Source: Cinclus cinclus (Eukaryota > Chordata > Aves > Passeriformes > Cinclidae). Taken from it: a stretch of 64,000 nt of DNA. Positions 35,401 to 50,400 of the stretch are shown here, in pieces. The notes under the pieces were generated by a model. The model saw nothing but the letters and a program-made list of their open reading frames with translations, made no database searches and was not told the DNA's origin. The position numbers and the translations under genes were made by a program. The DNA is taken from the NCBI RefSeq assembly GCF_963662255.1, contig NC_085068.1:2914001-2978000 (forward strand), given 5' to 3'. The stretch's first letter is position 1. The number at the start of each line of letters is the position of its first letter.

Positions 35401-38400
35401 AATTGTTCCACTCCACACAACTTTGAGACTGCCCAGCTTTCCCAGCCTCCCTGTGAGGATGGGGAGGCTCTGGCACAGGTTTCCCAGAGCAGCTGTGGCT
35501 GCTTCATCCCTGGAAGTACCCAAGGCCAGCCTGGGCAGGGCTTGGAGCAACCTGGGACAGCGGTGGGTGTCCCATGGCAGTGAGTGGAACAAGATGGTCT
35601 TTAAAGTCTCTTCCAATCCAAACCATTCAATAATTCCAGGAGAGCCCTGCTCACCTGAGCACTGTCTCTTCTCCAGCATCTTTACTCTCTCCCGGAGCTC
35701 AGCCAAACCTTGTTTTTGGCGCTGGATCGTTTCCTCGTGCCTCAGGCCTTGGCATTTTGCACCAAGCCCAGCCAAGTCAGATGGTGGCTCCTGGAAGAAG
35801 ACAGGTTCTTGCCCAGCCTGAAGCTCAATGTGAACACAGCCTTGCTGCCTTGCTGGGCGCTTGGCACAAGAGCAAAGCCTGGGGAGCATCTCTATGGGCT
35901 TCCGGGAGGGGGGAATTAAGAGATTTGTCAGAGACCTCTTTCCTGCTCTGCTGTGTCATGGTCAGGATACGAACCCTGCAAATGCTCTGGAGAGCCAGGA
36001 GAGGGCTGGTGCATTGCTCTGAACAGCCACGTTGGCTTTTATCCCTTGTCCTTTGCACCACCACAGAGAATTTGCCATCTACACACAAACACTGATGCAC
36101 TTCAGACACTGTGTCCCTACACAAACTTGGACATTACGTGTGCACTGCCCTCTTCCAGCCCCATCCATACCCCTGCATTATGACAAACATCCAAAAATCT
36201 CTGATGGGGCTAGGGCCACAGGGCTGTGGTGGCCTGTGATAGCTGCAGACCCCCAGCTCTGGTCTGGCTGCTGTGTCCCCACACCTTTGCCCATCTGCGA
36301 ATGGCACTCCCAGCACTGGGATCTCCCCCTCCCCATCACGGTATGGAACAGGACGGGCAGTAGCTCCCACGCACTCATCAGCTGGCTGTGAGTCACTGCC
36401 CGGCCCCCGCAGCCGGCCGGCCCCGCTGGCACGCTGCTGGCTGCCACCTCGCTGTACAGAATGTACAATTCCGACAGTCCCTCCATCTGCTGCTGCCACC
36501 ACCTGCGAGTTCTTCCCTTTTCCAGCCTCGGGGAAATCAAATCGGGATTTGGCACAGGAGAATGAGAAGCGTTTCTTTCTGTCCTTTGCAACAAGCTGCT
36601 CCAACTTCTGCACATCCAGCCCTAGAACTGGTTCTGCATTACCTGCACGACCAGCATCCACAGCTCGGCAAGCTGGGAAAAGGAAGGAATGCTTGCATGA
36701 TGCTATTCCCTTTAACTGGCAATTAAAGCAGCCATTAGCACTCACAACACTTGGCGGTTCCAAAGTGCTGTGCACACATCAGCTCATTAACCAGCAGCAG
36801 CCTGGTGGGGCTGTAGGTCCCGGATCACAGCACCCGCGGTTTGGGAAGGGCGCCCGGCCACCCCATCCTCGGAGCAGCTCCGGGCTTGGCTCTCACCGTG
36901 ATGCCAAGAAACACCGCGTGCCATCGCTGCTCTTGGCAAACATCTCGGTGCTCTCCATGAGGACTCAGCCCCTGGGAGGCTTTACCCACCTGCACTGGTG
37001 TCCTGGGAGCATCCTCTGGGTTCTCCAGTGTTTGTTGGGAAGCATCCCTCAGCACCCGGCAGCGCGTTTGGGCTTGGCTGTGTGGAGAGACGAGATGTTG
37101 TGGGACCCCATGACGGATGAAGGTGACCCCAACAGCTTGTGGAGAGCAGCACCCTGGGCACCCACTGATGACTACCATGGTGTGGGTGGGAACATTTGCT
37201 TGAATACAAGTGCCTGACTTACACATCTACTGGCATGAGCTCCTCTAAACCCCCATTTCTGTTCCTTTGTCATGGATTCAGAGCTGAGTTCCATCCTGAT
37301 ACTCTCACATGTGCCTTTTGCTCTGGGGAGAACCCTAAACATCATCAGCTGCTGGGAACAGACACAGTGGCATCTGTGAAGCCTTGGGTGATGTCAGGGT
37401 GTACCTTAACTCTTCAGCTGCTGCTTTCAGGGCCTTATCCTTCTCCTCCACAAGGCTGGACATCTTGGATAGCTTCTCCCTGAGCTGGGTCACTTCCCAC
37501 TCCCGGTGTTTCAGCTGCCTCTGGCTGTGCTCCAGCTCCACCTTCTGCTCTTCGCTCAGCTCCCCTAAGCACAGAATAGTCTTGTGGGATGCTGGCTGAC
37601 TCATCAGCCAGTCCTGGGGGATCTGCAGCTGGTGCACCCTCATGGAAGTAACAATGGGGTTCATCCCTGCAGAGCCCGGCCCTACCCTTGACAGCTGCCT
37701 GCGGATCAAGGGCCATGCCAACAAGACATCCTGGTTTACTAAATCCCAGTCTCTTTGTGGAGGTATGAGCCAGGGCAATTCCTTGCTGTGGCAATTTTCC
37801 TTCACACTGAAGGACAGGTCACCAGCATTTTCTGACTTGCATCTTTTCACTCCACACATCCCCTGTGGGCTCTGTTCACATGTTCACATGCCCTGCAGGA
37901 GTCCCAGGCAAGGCTCTCCCAGTCCACTGGCTTGGAACATCTTCACCTCCAAGAAGTTCACTAGTGTGATTTTGAGCTCAGTTTTGTCTACCTGCTCTCC
38001 CCCTGATTACTCTCTTCTCCCGTTGTCACTACTATTACTTAGCCAAGGATGGGGAGAAATTCACCTTCCCAAAGGGAACAGACTGCCTGCTTTGCCTCCA
38101 GCAGGACAAAGCATTGCCTGAGAATGGTGACATCAATTTCCTCTGATGTGTGTGTGCCCACTACACTGTCATTGTTTGGAGAAGGATGGGGATGATGGCA
38201 GCCACGCAGTGCACATCACCCACCTCTCATGTCTGACATCCTGGCTCTGGTTTCTGACAGCTCCCTGGTGAGCCTGCTGATGACTGCCTTCTTTTCCAGG
38301 AGTGTGCCCTGTGCCACTGCCAGCTCCTCCTGCAGTTTCCTGGGAAAGATAAGTGCAGATCTCACAGCCATTGGGAAACCTCATTGCAGGGAGCCCATTC

Positions 38401-41400
38401 ACACCTTCCTGTGCTGCATTCCCAGTTAATACACACATTCCTTTTTCATTCCTGCCTTTTGGTCCCCTGGGGTCACCCTGTGGTGTGGGATTGGCCACAG
38501 CACTTGCTCTTACCTGGAGCCATCCAGATGGGATGGCAGATTCCCACGTGCTGTTTGGCATCACTTTGATGCTCTATGCCCTTAGGATCACTTCAGCCTA
38601 TCGAAGGGATTTGAGTCCTATCTCAGACTAAAAATATCTTGGGACAAGTGGTGTTGGACTTCCTTAGGCTGTCTCAAGGAGTGGTCCCTGGCCTTCTCCA
38701 GGCTTCTCTGATCACCATCAGTGAGTGCTGCTCACCTCAGACAAACATGAGACTCCATGGCAGGACAAATCTCCAGCCAAGCTCCTGATGCTGCTCTGTA
38801 GGCATCACACTGAAGTCCTACAGGACACGAGAAAGAAAAGGCCAATTACGTCTTTGTAACACTTACATGTTTGTTGCTTCTGCTACACAAATAATTTCTT
38901 TCATGTGGCAGCTCTGAGGGCTGAGGACTGTCTCTTTGGGAAACGCATGTCCCTGAGAGCCCAGTTCCAAGGCCAACCAGACAATTCTTGACATCCAGCC
39001 TTGCTTGGGATTGCTTCTGTCTCAGAGCAGCCCAAAGCACACCAGTCTTGTCATTTTAAAGGGCAAAGAGCCCTTATCCAGTGGCAAACCCTGTCTATTC
39101 TCCAAAACCACCAAACAATGAAATGGATTCTCTTCTGCAGGGCCTCACAGGGCTTGTCCTGCAGGATGAATAACCTTCATTCAATATTTTCACAATGTTT
39201 TCTATAGCAGCAAATTGACTGTTCCACCTCCACACACATTTCATGTTAATCCAGCTGGTTCCTGGTCCAGGTGCATCCCATACAACCCTTACCTACCTTC
39301 CATTTTTTCCACAAGTGCTGCCTTGTCCTCCTCCAGCACCTTCTGCTGCTGAGTGGCCTCTAGCAGCCTGTCCTCTAAAGCCACGATGGTCAGGGAATGC
39401 TGCTTGCTTTGCTCCCTGTATCCTGCTACTTCTTCTTGCAGTTTCTGCCTCTGTAACTCATTTTCCTCCTGGACAGCCCTGAGCTGCTGGTCCTGCTGAA
39501 GCACCTGCTGCTGTAACACTGCCTGGGAAACAAGACACAGGAGCTTGTTGGAAGTGCTGGGGGTTTCTTTTGGAATCGCCATCGACATCATCTCTCCTGG
39601 ATGGCAGTCACAAGAGTGGAGGGAAGGATTTCAGGGATGGGGGAGGCATCCTCCACCTGCACAGGTTGGTGCAAGTACCTCTTGTGCAGTGATTTTCTTC
39701 AGCTCATGCAAAGCTTCTCTCAGTTTTCCCTCTGTCACTTCCTGCTCCTCTGCCTTCTTTGCTGTTGCCTAACAGAGGACATTAGCAGTAATTAGGTTAA
39801 CCAGGAATCCACCTTTCTTTTTTGCAGAGCTGCTCTATGTGTATTTGGGGGGGGGGGGGAACCCCTTCATCCACTGATTTGAGCCCCTGGAGCACCACAC
39901 TACAGCACACTTTCCCTTTTCTTCATTCCAAGAGTAAGCTGTTCTGCTTCACCTCCCATGCTCACCTCAGCCATGCTTCTTAGGTGACCTTCCAACTCTT
40001 GGATCTTCTTCTGTTCAACCTCCACACATCTCTTGCACTTGTCCTTCTCCTTGGTGACAGCGCTCTCCAGAATCTGTGAATCAACAGCCCACAGATTCAC
40101 CTCAGGAAAAAAAGACCTCAGCTCCAAGGAGGAAAGCATCAGGCAGGGTCATTGCTCCAGAGCAGAGGTGGGTGATGGAAGAATAGCTTGGCAGGTAACT
40201 CAGTGAAAGAGAGGATAGGAGCATCTGGGGGAAGGCACAGCTGAGAGACTGGGTAGGAGCTGCTCGGCTGCTTCTTGCCTGAATCCTTGGAAAACTGAAC
40301 ACCAGGAAACCATCAGGGTGCCCATTCCCAAGGTGCCAGACACAGAAGCAGACTGGAAACTGTCCTACAAGGCCACCATCACAACACACACACATGGCAG
40401 AACACCCTGACTGACACTGCATCCCACACCAGAGCTGCTGCTGTGATGGCCTGGGGACAGGACATCTATGCTAGGAAAACACCCTGGGACTGAGGGGAAC
40501 TGCTGCCCCCTTGCTCCACAGGGATCTCCTTTTCCAGCCAAAAAGGGACCCCAGCATGGGGAGGGAGGGAAAGAAGCCTTGAGAGGAAGCAGTGCAATGT
40601 TTCCCTAAGCTCATGGATCAGGGTGCTCCTTGCTTTCCCCTTTCTCCCAGTGACTGGATGGCAGCTGTGCATCCTGATGTTACCTGCAGGGGCTTCCCAG
40701 TTCCACCATGGATACTTTTGGGAGTTTACATCACCTGGATCCACATGGGAAGATATCCAGACCCTTGAGATCAGAACTTCAGTTTGGAGCTAGAGATTCC
40801 TCCTCTTGTTAACCAATACTCTTACAAATGTCCATTTTTTCTGCATAACATTCCTTTTCTGAAACACCAACCATGTCACTGTACCTCTCTGCTCTCCTTG
40901 TCCTTTTCCATGATAATTTGCTGGATTTTTATCTGTAAGTTTTGCTCATGTTTTGCTTCCAGCTCCTTTGTGTGCTCCTGCAACAGCTCTGCCTGCAGCT
41001 CCTGGAGATTCTCTAATTGCTCCTACAGGGAGACACGGAGGTATTAAAGGATGTGTGTCAGCAGCAGGGCAAGAAATAAACCTCCTGTGTGCATTCACTC
41101 ACAAAAATTTTACAAAAGAGATCTCCTCTCCATCCTTGCTGCATTAGGGATATGGACACACCGACAGTGGGCTCTGCCTCCCTTACCTCAAGGATCTCAG
41201 CTACTGCACACCCCCAATCCAGGTGCCACACTGGCTTGCTTGGGACTGCCATCATATTTACCCATAGAAAGCATTCAAATCCACCTTGTTTGTGTGCATA
41301 AATATTTCTGTACCTGCAACATCTGATTCTTCTGTGTCATCTCCTGACTCTTTTCTGACAAGCTCCCGAGAGCAGCCAACAGTCCTGCAAAAGTCAATGG

Positions 41401-44400
41401 AGCCTCACTGTGAGGGGTGCTCACACACCATATCATGGATAGCAGGGAAAATTTCTTTGTGAAAAGGATGGTCAGGCATTGGAATAGGTCCCCATCGCTG
41501 GAAGTGTTAAAAAAGTGTGAGGCTGTGGCACTTGGGAACAGTGCTGACTTAGTGGCTGTGCTCTGTGACCTTGAAGGTGTTTCCCAGCCTTAAAATTTCC
41601 AGGATTTTGTGATTTTCTCCCCAAGGAGTGGCTCATGCTGAACTTTCTCCTCTAGATCTGACTTTCCAGGAGATCTCACATTCCCAGGGATGCCCAGCAG
41701 GACACAGACCTTTTCCAGAGCTGCGCAGGTCCATCCCTGCACTGTCTAGGAGCTGCTCTGCACCTTCCAGCCAGGACAGGACACCACGTGCCATGTCCAG
41801 CACTGCTGTCCTGATGGCTGAGATGGAGGGATCCAGGCACAACAGCTCCAGCTGCCCCAGCTCCCCTCGCAGGCTGGCACTGCTGCAGGGGCTCCTCAGG
41901 CAAGCCTGGAACAAATGGGACCAGTGGGGAGCAAGCCAGTGTCCACTGTCAGTGGCCTTCAGAGGCTGGAAAATGACACAACATTTCTGAACGTCTCGGA
42001 CCAGGTTGGATGGAGCAACCTTGTCCAGTGGAAGGTGTCTCTGTCCATGGCAGGGGGTGGAACGGTATTTTTTTTTCTTTAATTAGAGTTGGGATTAAAT
42101 GTTTGAGAGATCATATTTCTTGTTTGGACTCAGATGTTTATTAATTTATTAATTCTTATTTATGTTACAGTGAGTTTTACAGTACATCTAGCTAACAAGT
42201 TAAAAATTGTGATTTTTTTTTTTACAAGGCCTTTTAAGGCCAAATGGTTCAATTAAGAAATATTACCTAAATGATTTTTACTTTTAACCTAATGACTAAC
42301 AACCTGTCATCTGAAATGTTTTTTTTTATGCAATTACAAAAAATCACTTACACCCATGAAGAAGAAGGTGAAGAAGAAAGACAAAACCTTTGCCCTAAAA
42401 CTTCTATCTTGCTTTTTACATATTACTATATTCTAAAACCTTAAATTCTAAGTTTCCCACCATGTGATACCACACACTTCTATTCAAGCTACACACCCAT
42501 GATCCTAGTTCTATAATTCAATTTTGGAAGCCTTCTCCACGACCTCAGGTCAAAAGCAGTGCTTTCTTTTGGGTCTGTGCCTGTCAGCACAGAAAGTCTA
42601 AAATTCTCAGTATGCAGGGGTCCAACAGAACAGGATGGGCTTTATGGAACATCTGTGACAAACTCCTGGGAACAACCACATGAACACTTAGGGATGATGT
42701 TTTGTTTCAGGGTTGTAACTTCACTCTGACCTTTCCTCAGGCCAACAAAACACCCTGTGCCACTCTGTCCCAGCTGCTATTTGGTCTTCAGTAGTTAAAG
42801 GGCTGACCTGGAGCTTCTGCAGGGAGTTCTTGAACACCTCAAAGTTTGCAGACACCTCCCTCTCCTTTGCGAGCCTGGAGCTTAATTCCTTCTTCAGGCT
42901 CTTCTCTCTCTCATGACTTTGTTGGCTCTCATCAAACATCTGCCTGACCTTCTCTATCACCTGGCAAAAGTGAGTGAAGAAAGAGGAGGATAAGGCTCAC
43001 ACTGTTTTCCAGCTGAGGGACCAGGGATCATCTCAGAGATGAGATGAGCAAACCGATGAGCAACAGCTGAGACCTGCTGCAAACTGGCAGCCACGTCAGA
43101 CTCCTGGGCTTGTCCCTGCTGCAGATCACTGACTCCCTCCAAGCTTTGGGAGACAAAAAGGGCAGTGTTCCCTTCACGTCATGGAGCAGTGCCATTAACC
43201 TGGGACAGCCACAGCACAAATGGTCATCTGGAGAAGCCTGGATGCTGCAGCCCTACTGCACATGGAACAGGCACCACGGCTGCTCTGCAGCAGCTGCCTT
43301 GAGCCTCTTGGGGCTTGGCAGGTTCTGAACATCTCTGTGAGCTGCTGTCCAAACTCACCTGCTGCTCTGTTACAGATTTCCCTGTGCTGCCAACTGCTGA
43401 TGGAGAACAGACTTGCATCACTTGGGTCTTGAAGGACTCCAGCTGCAGCAGGGATCAACACATGGAGACAAACACCAGCAATCACTGATAGCTGATCACT
43501 GATGATCCATATCTAGCATGATGTTATCTGCAAAGGGCTGTCCCTGCCCAGAGCAGCATTACCCAGGCACTGAGGGACATCAGTGTGGCTCCCAGAGAAC
43601 ATAACTAAGATTAGAGATTCCTTTTCTGTATCCTATTAAACTCTCTGTTGTCCATGCTGCCCACACAAATTCTGTGGATAAGCCTTTTATACCTCTCCCA
43701 GTGACACGATAAGTCCTGTGCCAGGGTTTGGTGCTCAGGACATTGGGTTTCTGTTTCCACAGCACATCCTTCCCCATGGGAAGCTGCATCCCTGTGTGCC
43801 CACGGCCCCAGTGGGCATCCCTGCCATTCCCCATCTGCTCCCCAGCTCGCTGCATGTCAGATCACAGCAGGAGCTCCCTGTGCCCCATCTCCTGCAGCTG
43901 CCCTGCCTGCTGGGACCAGGCTGCCTTCAGTTCCTCCTGTGCCTGCAACGAGAGCTTTGGCATCTCAGAGTGACATCCAAAACCATGCCATGGGTATTTC
44001 AACCACTGTTTCCATCAGACAAGTCCAAATGTGCCTCTGGAATACCAGGAGACAGACAGCAATCTGTCAGCAGGGAGTGGGGCTGCAGCATTTACCCTTC
44101 ACAGCACTTTTTTGTCTGGCTTTCTCCCCTGGCACTGTGTTCATCCTTGACTTTCTCACCCAACACCCACACAGGGCACTCTCTCATCTATTTTTCTTCT
44201 TCCATCAGAGTCCATGGTAGAGCTCAGGGCAGCTGGATGCCCTGCCCATCCAGCCTGTGCTCCCAGGGATTGCTGGTCCCCATCCCACCCCTCTGGGATC
44301 ATGGGACCTGCCCTCTGTATGTCCCCTGCAGCCAACAGCCTACCTTGGCTTTCTCAGCCAGTTGCTTTTGGACACTCTCGTGCTTCCAGAGCTCTCCCTG

Positions 44401-47400
44401 CAGCCCCTCCAGGTCCTGCTCCAGCTCCTTGATGCGCTGCAAGAGCCCAGGGAGGGTGGGGGGTCTCACTAGAGCAGCTGGGCATTGCCCCTCTGGATGA
44501 CCCCAAGATTTTCTTTCCACTGAACTCACTTTGTTTACTTTGGAATTCTCTTCTAACCTGTATTTACTGTGGTTATATCAGCTCACAAGTGGAATTCAAT
44601 CTGATTTCTGATCACATGTCCCCCAAACCCCCTCTCCCCCACCCTCCCCTTCACACCTAAACCAGTGTTACAGATCCACAGTTTACACTTCCCCAGGTCT
44701 TATGTGCCTTTCAGGACAGGAGATGAGTTCCAAACAACTCCCTTTCAATGCCCAGTTGATTATTCCCTTGCTGATGCATTCCTGCAGTCACTGCTTACCC
44801 CAAATGAGTTCGACTCACATTTCTGCAGGAGATCAGGTCTTGCTCTCCGAGTTCACGCTTTGTTTCTTCTTTAATTGTCAAGCACTAGAAGGAACGGCAA
44901 CCAAGGAAAATAACCATCAGGGTGGTGATACCATCACTCCTGCTGTGAATGGGACACTGGCACAGGCTGCCCAGGGCAGTGGTTCAGTTGCCATCTCTGT
45001 AGGGATTTAAAATACACTTGGGGACATGGTTTGGTGGTGGGCTTGGTGGGGCTGGGGTAATGGCTGGACTCAGTGATCTTACAGGTCATTTCCAACCTCA
45101 GCAATTCTTGGATTTCCAGTCAATCCTTGTGATCCCTTGGCACATTGCAGCCAACACAGCCTCTCCCCTTATCATGTTCCCAGTGCAGTTCTGCTTGTTG
45201 AGGAAGAGCTGCGCATGCAGAGGAAAAACCTGCTGTAAAAGCCACTTTCTTTAAGGACAAATCCAGGCTGGGCCACAGGGAGCCCCACTGCACAGTGACA
45301 GGGTTTCTATGGCTCCTCAGGAGGATCTTGGCAGGAATATTTTGTGTGTACAAACAGCTGCTGTGCTCACAGGAGTCCAGGGCACATGGTACCTGATGCA
45401 GAGCAAGGAGGGAGATCCAGCTGGGGAAGGAGACCCTGATCCATGGGCATCATGGCACATCCAGACATGGTCAGGGGACCATCACCACTATATCCCAGTC
45501 ATACAACTGCTACCATCCTCACCAGAGAGAAGCACAACCCCTTCTCACCTGCTTTCCCACCTTAATCCCCCTGTCAGACAGGGGGTCATAAATTACTGAA
45601 CCCCTCATTAATGCTGCCAACCTTGGCTGAAACCATGGCCAGATGATTGTCCTTCTCTTGGTTTTCCTTATTCAGTTTTTCAGTCTCTTGCTGGAGCTGC
45701 TGGACCTTCTGCTCCTTTTGCAGGAGTTCCCTTTGCATGTTGCTCACCAGACCTGAGGAAAACAACTCTGGTCAGAGATCACCCAGGCATGGCATTTAGA
45801 TGGGATATTGGGAAGAAAATCTTCTCTGTGAGAGTGGGGAGGTTCAGGCACAGGGTGCACAGAGAAGCTGTGGCTGCCCTATCCCTGGAAGTGTCCAAGG
45901 CCAGGTTACCCCCCTGCTCCAGGGGCTTGGAGCAGCCTGGGATAGTGGAAAGCGTTCCTGCCCATGGCAGGGGCTGGAACAAGGTGGTCATTAGGGTCCC
46001 TTCCCTCCCAAGCCATTCTGTGATTTGATGATTTCTACAAGCCACTAGGAATAATTTATTGCCTGTGCAATTTGGCCAGTGCTTGCTCCTTATCCACAGC
46101 CAATCCCAAACTGCTTCATGCCCTGACCCAGAGCTCCAGGGATACAATACCTGCAGTCAAAGCCTGGTCCCTCTTCAACTTCTCACTTTCTCTCTGCAGC
46201 CTCCTGATCTCCAGGTCTCTTTCATGGAGGGAATGGCTGAAAACCTGGTTTGAGCCTTTCTGCAGGTCACTGATCTGCAAAACACAAATTTACCTGTGCT
46301 CCTCACCAGAACATTCATTGACTGCTACAGCCCCTTCAGAGAGGGCCAGCTGGTCCTTCTGGTGTGGTGGGACTGCTCTTGAGCATCTTCAAATAGCACC
46401 TTAAATGTGCTCTGGCTGTTTCTGCTGAAATGCTAATGCCAGAGGCATGAGGGAAGGGAAGGGAAGGGAAGGGAAGGGAAGGGAAGGGAAGGGAAGGGAA
46501 GGGAAGGGAAGGGAAGGGAAGGGAAGGGAAGGGAAGGGAAGGGAAGGGAAGGGAAGGGAAGGGAAGGGAAGGGAAGGGAAGGGAAGGGAAGGGAAGGGAA
46601 GGGAAGGGAAGGGAAGGGAAGGGAAGGGAAGGGAAGGGAAGGGAAGGGAAGGGAAGGGAAGGGAAGGGAAGGGAAGGGAAGGGAAGGAAAAACCCTCCCT
46701 GATTTCTCTTGATTTCAGACACACAAACCTCTCCTGCCGAAAGCTGGGTGTTACACCACAAACACACCTGTACCTGAGAGGTGTTTTCCCTGCTTGGTGC
46801 CCATGGAAGCCTCCAGTACCTGTTCCCTCAGGGCTTTGATCTCCTCTGTTTGGGCTCCCAGCTCTCGGTTGAATGTGAGCAGCTTCTGGGTCAGCTCAGC
46901 CTCGTTCCTCACTGCTGCCTGGGCCAGTTTCTTTGCCATGGCTGCAATCTCCTCCTGCAGGTCTCTTATCACCATATCCTTCCCCTTTAACTCTGTTTCC
47001 AAACCAAAAAGGTGACCCATTTCCTTCTTCATTAGCTTCTCACCCTGTGGGTGGATTCAGGGGCCACTGGTCAGTCTGCAGCAACAGAAACTCCAGACCA
47101 CCTGCCCAGGGGCACCAACTCAGGGCCACCAGCAAGGGACCTGCTGTCCCCCGCTTCCCACACCTCTAGACACCCACTGTCCCCATCCACCTGCTTTGGT
47201 GGCAGCCCCCACACTCTGCTGGGACTCCTGGTGGGACACAAACATTTGGCAGGATTCACCTGCTCTGCCAAGGACCAGGACAGTTCCTTACTCCCTCCCT
47301 CCCCAGCATTACCTTCTCCCACAGGAGGAGACTCACCTTGTGAGTCCTCAGGGAAGGGGCTCTCCCCACACTGCTTGCACCATCACATGAGAAGCTCCCT

Positions 47401-50400
47401 GAGACTGGAAGAAAGAAAATTATCAGTATGAGAGGTGGTTGCAGGCAGCAGAAATGCTCCCTGCAGCATCCTTTTCCCTTGTGCCAAAACTACTGTAAGG
47501 CAGTGGCCACTATTCAGGGCATGAACTCACTTCACAAGTGGCAGAGAAACAAAACAAAAAAAAAAGACACTTGGAGTGTAAACAGTCTGCACAGAAGAGA
47601 GAGTTAATTCACCTCTGGAACTGAAACAGCCTCAAAGCAGCAGAGACGCAGCACAGAGAGGCTGCCCTTATTTTTCTGCATTGCCCAGCCCCTCAGAAAG
47701 ATGTGCTTGTTTTTTTGTCCTCCCACATGGGAACAGCTTGTCTCGCTGCCAGTAGGGCATGGGGATCCTTTGGGCTGTTTCCAAAAAGAGGAGTTTGTGC
47801 TACCCTGGCTATGTGTGTACCCCCCTTCAGCCTCGCTGCAGGTTTCCAGTTCAGCACTGGGACCACACAGTGCTGCCTCCACTCTGCACTTTGGCACCTC
47901 ACTGCTCATTGCTTATGGCAGCTCAAAAATCCCAACCCCACAGCAGGAAAGCCACAGCACTGTGCACCAGGCCACAACATTCATGGCAAATGTCACATTC
48001 TCCAGCTGTGCTGCCTGCCCAAACCTTCACCTCTGCCCTGCTCTATCACATTATTTCCAGAGGTTCATCAAATACAGACCTATTTTAAAGTGCCTTGTGG
48101 GAAATAAAAAAAGAAAAGCTGTCAGAAAGCTGTGTGAGACCAAATCTCAGGATGGAGAAATGCAAGAATGCTGAAGATGCAAGGACAAGCAACAATAGGG
48201 CTGTGAGCTGTGTAGGGATAGGCCTCAGGAAAATATGTTCAGCAAGACAGTAGAAATATGTAAGCTTAATAATGAAGCTTTATCCATTGTTTTAAGCTAT
48301 TACAAGCCAACATTGTTCAAAGCAAAATGTACATGTAGCTTTATTAATTATCCTGAGCAAATGCTTGTCAACTTTTAATACTATGCTATTGGCTAGAAAG
48401 TTGTTAAAACACTTTTTAACAAAGAGAACTCAGTCTGCTGTGCCAGCAGATGAAGCTGTTCCATCTCCCTTGCCTAGTTCTGTAAAATGAGACTGATGAA
48501 TGTGGTGAAATAAAGGCTTTAAGAGAGCTGCTCCAGCATTCCTATCCTGTTGTTTGTGTACATAGATATATGCAAATATAAGAGAAAAAATACCCCCCAA
48601 AAAAACTCCAGCAGTGCCTTCACTAGAGGCAGCCACTTAAAAGGAGGTGGAAGCACACTTCAAACAGGAGCTGAGAACAGGAGCAGGAGTCAGTGGTGCA
48701 GGTGAAGTCAGTCATGGCCCTTCTGAATCCCACACCAGCAAAATGGAAGAGGAAATGTCCCTCTGCAAGGGCAACAGCATTCCCCTTGGGATGTCACAGC
48801 TCATTTCTTCCCTTGACCCAGGACCACACGTGGATTTTGGTCAGCTCAGTGGGACTCGCACTCAGTTGCTCAACGCTTGCCACTTTTCTGCTCCAATCAA
48901 GTGGGTCTGTGAGGACACCAGGACACAAATGGCTGGTTTGGGCATCATGGAGTACCTGGCCTCACCGCAGATGTCCTGCTGAAGGTGTCCAGAGAGGTGG
49001 CACTGGCCGCGCTCCTGTCCCGGGCACTCGCAGGTCGCCTCGGCAGCACCAGATGGGGCAGGTGGCCAGGGGCTCTGGGGGTCCCACTGCCCAGGGAGGG
49101 GCCAAGCTGCCACTGCAGCGAGGGCAGGCACAGAGGAGATGCAGGAGTCCAAGGTTTGGGCTCTGCAACCACCTGGAGCTGCCTGCTCCACCCTATGTGA
49201 CGTTTCAAGGGGGGACAGGACATCTAGGGTAGGAAAACACCATGTTATCTGCAAGATTTTAGGAAATATTTTAGCCCTGGATTCACATGCACCATATAGT
49301 GGAAAAGCCAGGCACAAATCTCAGCAGAAGCACAATTTTCGTTTGTTCCCATTTCCATTACTCAAGGATCAGATTTCAATCGAAGTAACCAGACTCTTTG
49401 CTAAAACAAAAGGAAATTATTGGGGTTTTTTATTCTTTGAGCTTTTCCCTCTCCATCTGACTGCCCTGATTCTGCAGATCATTTGCACGATCCAGCAGCC
49501 CTCCTTTCATAGCTCTCTTGGCTCTCAGAAGGTCCTATCCCAGTGTTTTTCCCATTCTGCCAGACAAACCAAAGCCTCTCACTGCGCTCCTGCCTTCCCA
49601 TCAGCTGGGCCTGTCACACTGGGAATCAGGACACTGCGCGCTGCTCTCCTGATGAGCAGAGCTCTCCAGGACAGCGGGGACAAGCCACCGCCAGGATCTC
49701 AGTTACAAGAGCTGCATGAAACATCTTCCAGCGCGGGGCCGGAGCCGGGTGCGGGTCCTCGCACACCCGGCTGCTGACGGGGCCGGGAGCCCGGCGCGGC
49801 TCCCTGCTCCTCCGGCCCTTCCCCTCTCCCGGGGCCCATCCCGGCCCCGCCGCCCGGGCCCGTGCTGCTGCCCGGGGCGCTGGCTCCCAGCGGGATTGCA
49901 CAAAACCCTTCCCCTGGCGCTGCCGGGCACGGCAGGACGCGATTCCCGGCGGGAATCTGCCCTGCACGGCCCGCTCCTCTGAGGGTCCCGAGCAGCGATC
50001 CCTGCCCCGTCAGACTCTCCCCGGCCCAGCTGGCTCCCTCCCTGCCGGCAGCAGGGTCGGGCTTCGCAGCCGCCCCTCGCAAGGGGGATCCCAGAGCCCG
50101 CAGTGAGGAAAGGCACCCATGGGCAGGCTCTGATCGCTGGGCAGAGCCGATTCTGTGAGCATCCTGCCTCTGAGAGTGCAACTGCTCACTGCTCCGGCGC
50201 CATCCGGCCTTACCTAGGCTGCATCTGGGATTATTCGAGAGCCAAAATAATAAAAATATTATGGGGATTATCAGTTCCTCTGTTTTATTCGAAACCCAGC
50301 TTCTCTCTTGTTGAGTGGATTGGGAGGAAACATAAAATGCAAATAGAGGGAAAGGACATTTTCCAGATCTTCCTTTGCTAACGCATCTCTGTCCTGTTCC

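Noticed and set aside
46336..46839. Long frames with PFPSL or GREGK repeats
   Set aside because: Pure translation of the GGGAA microsatellite.
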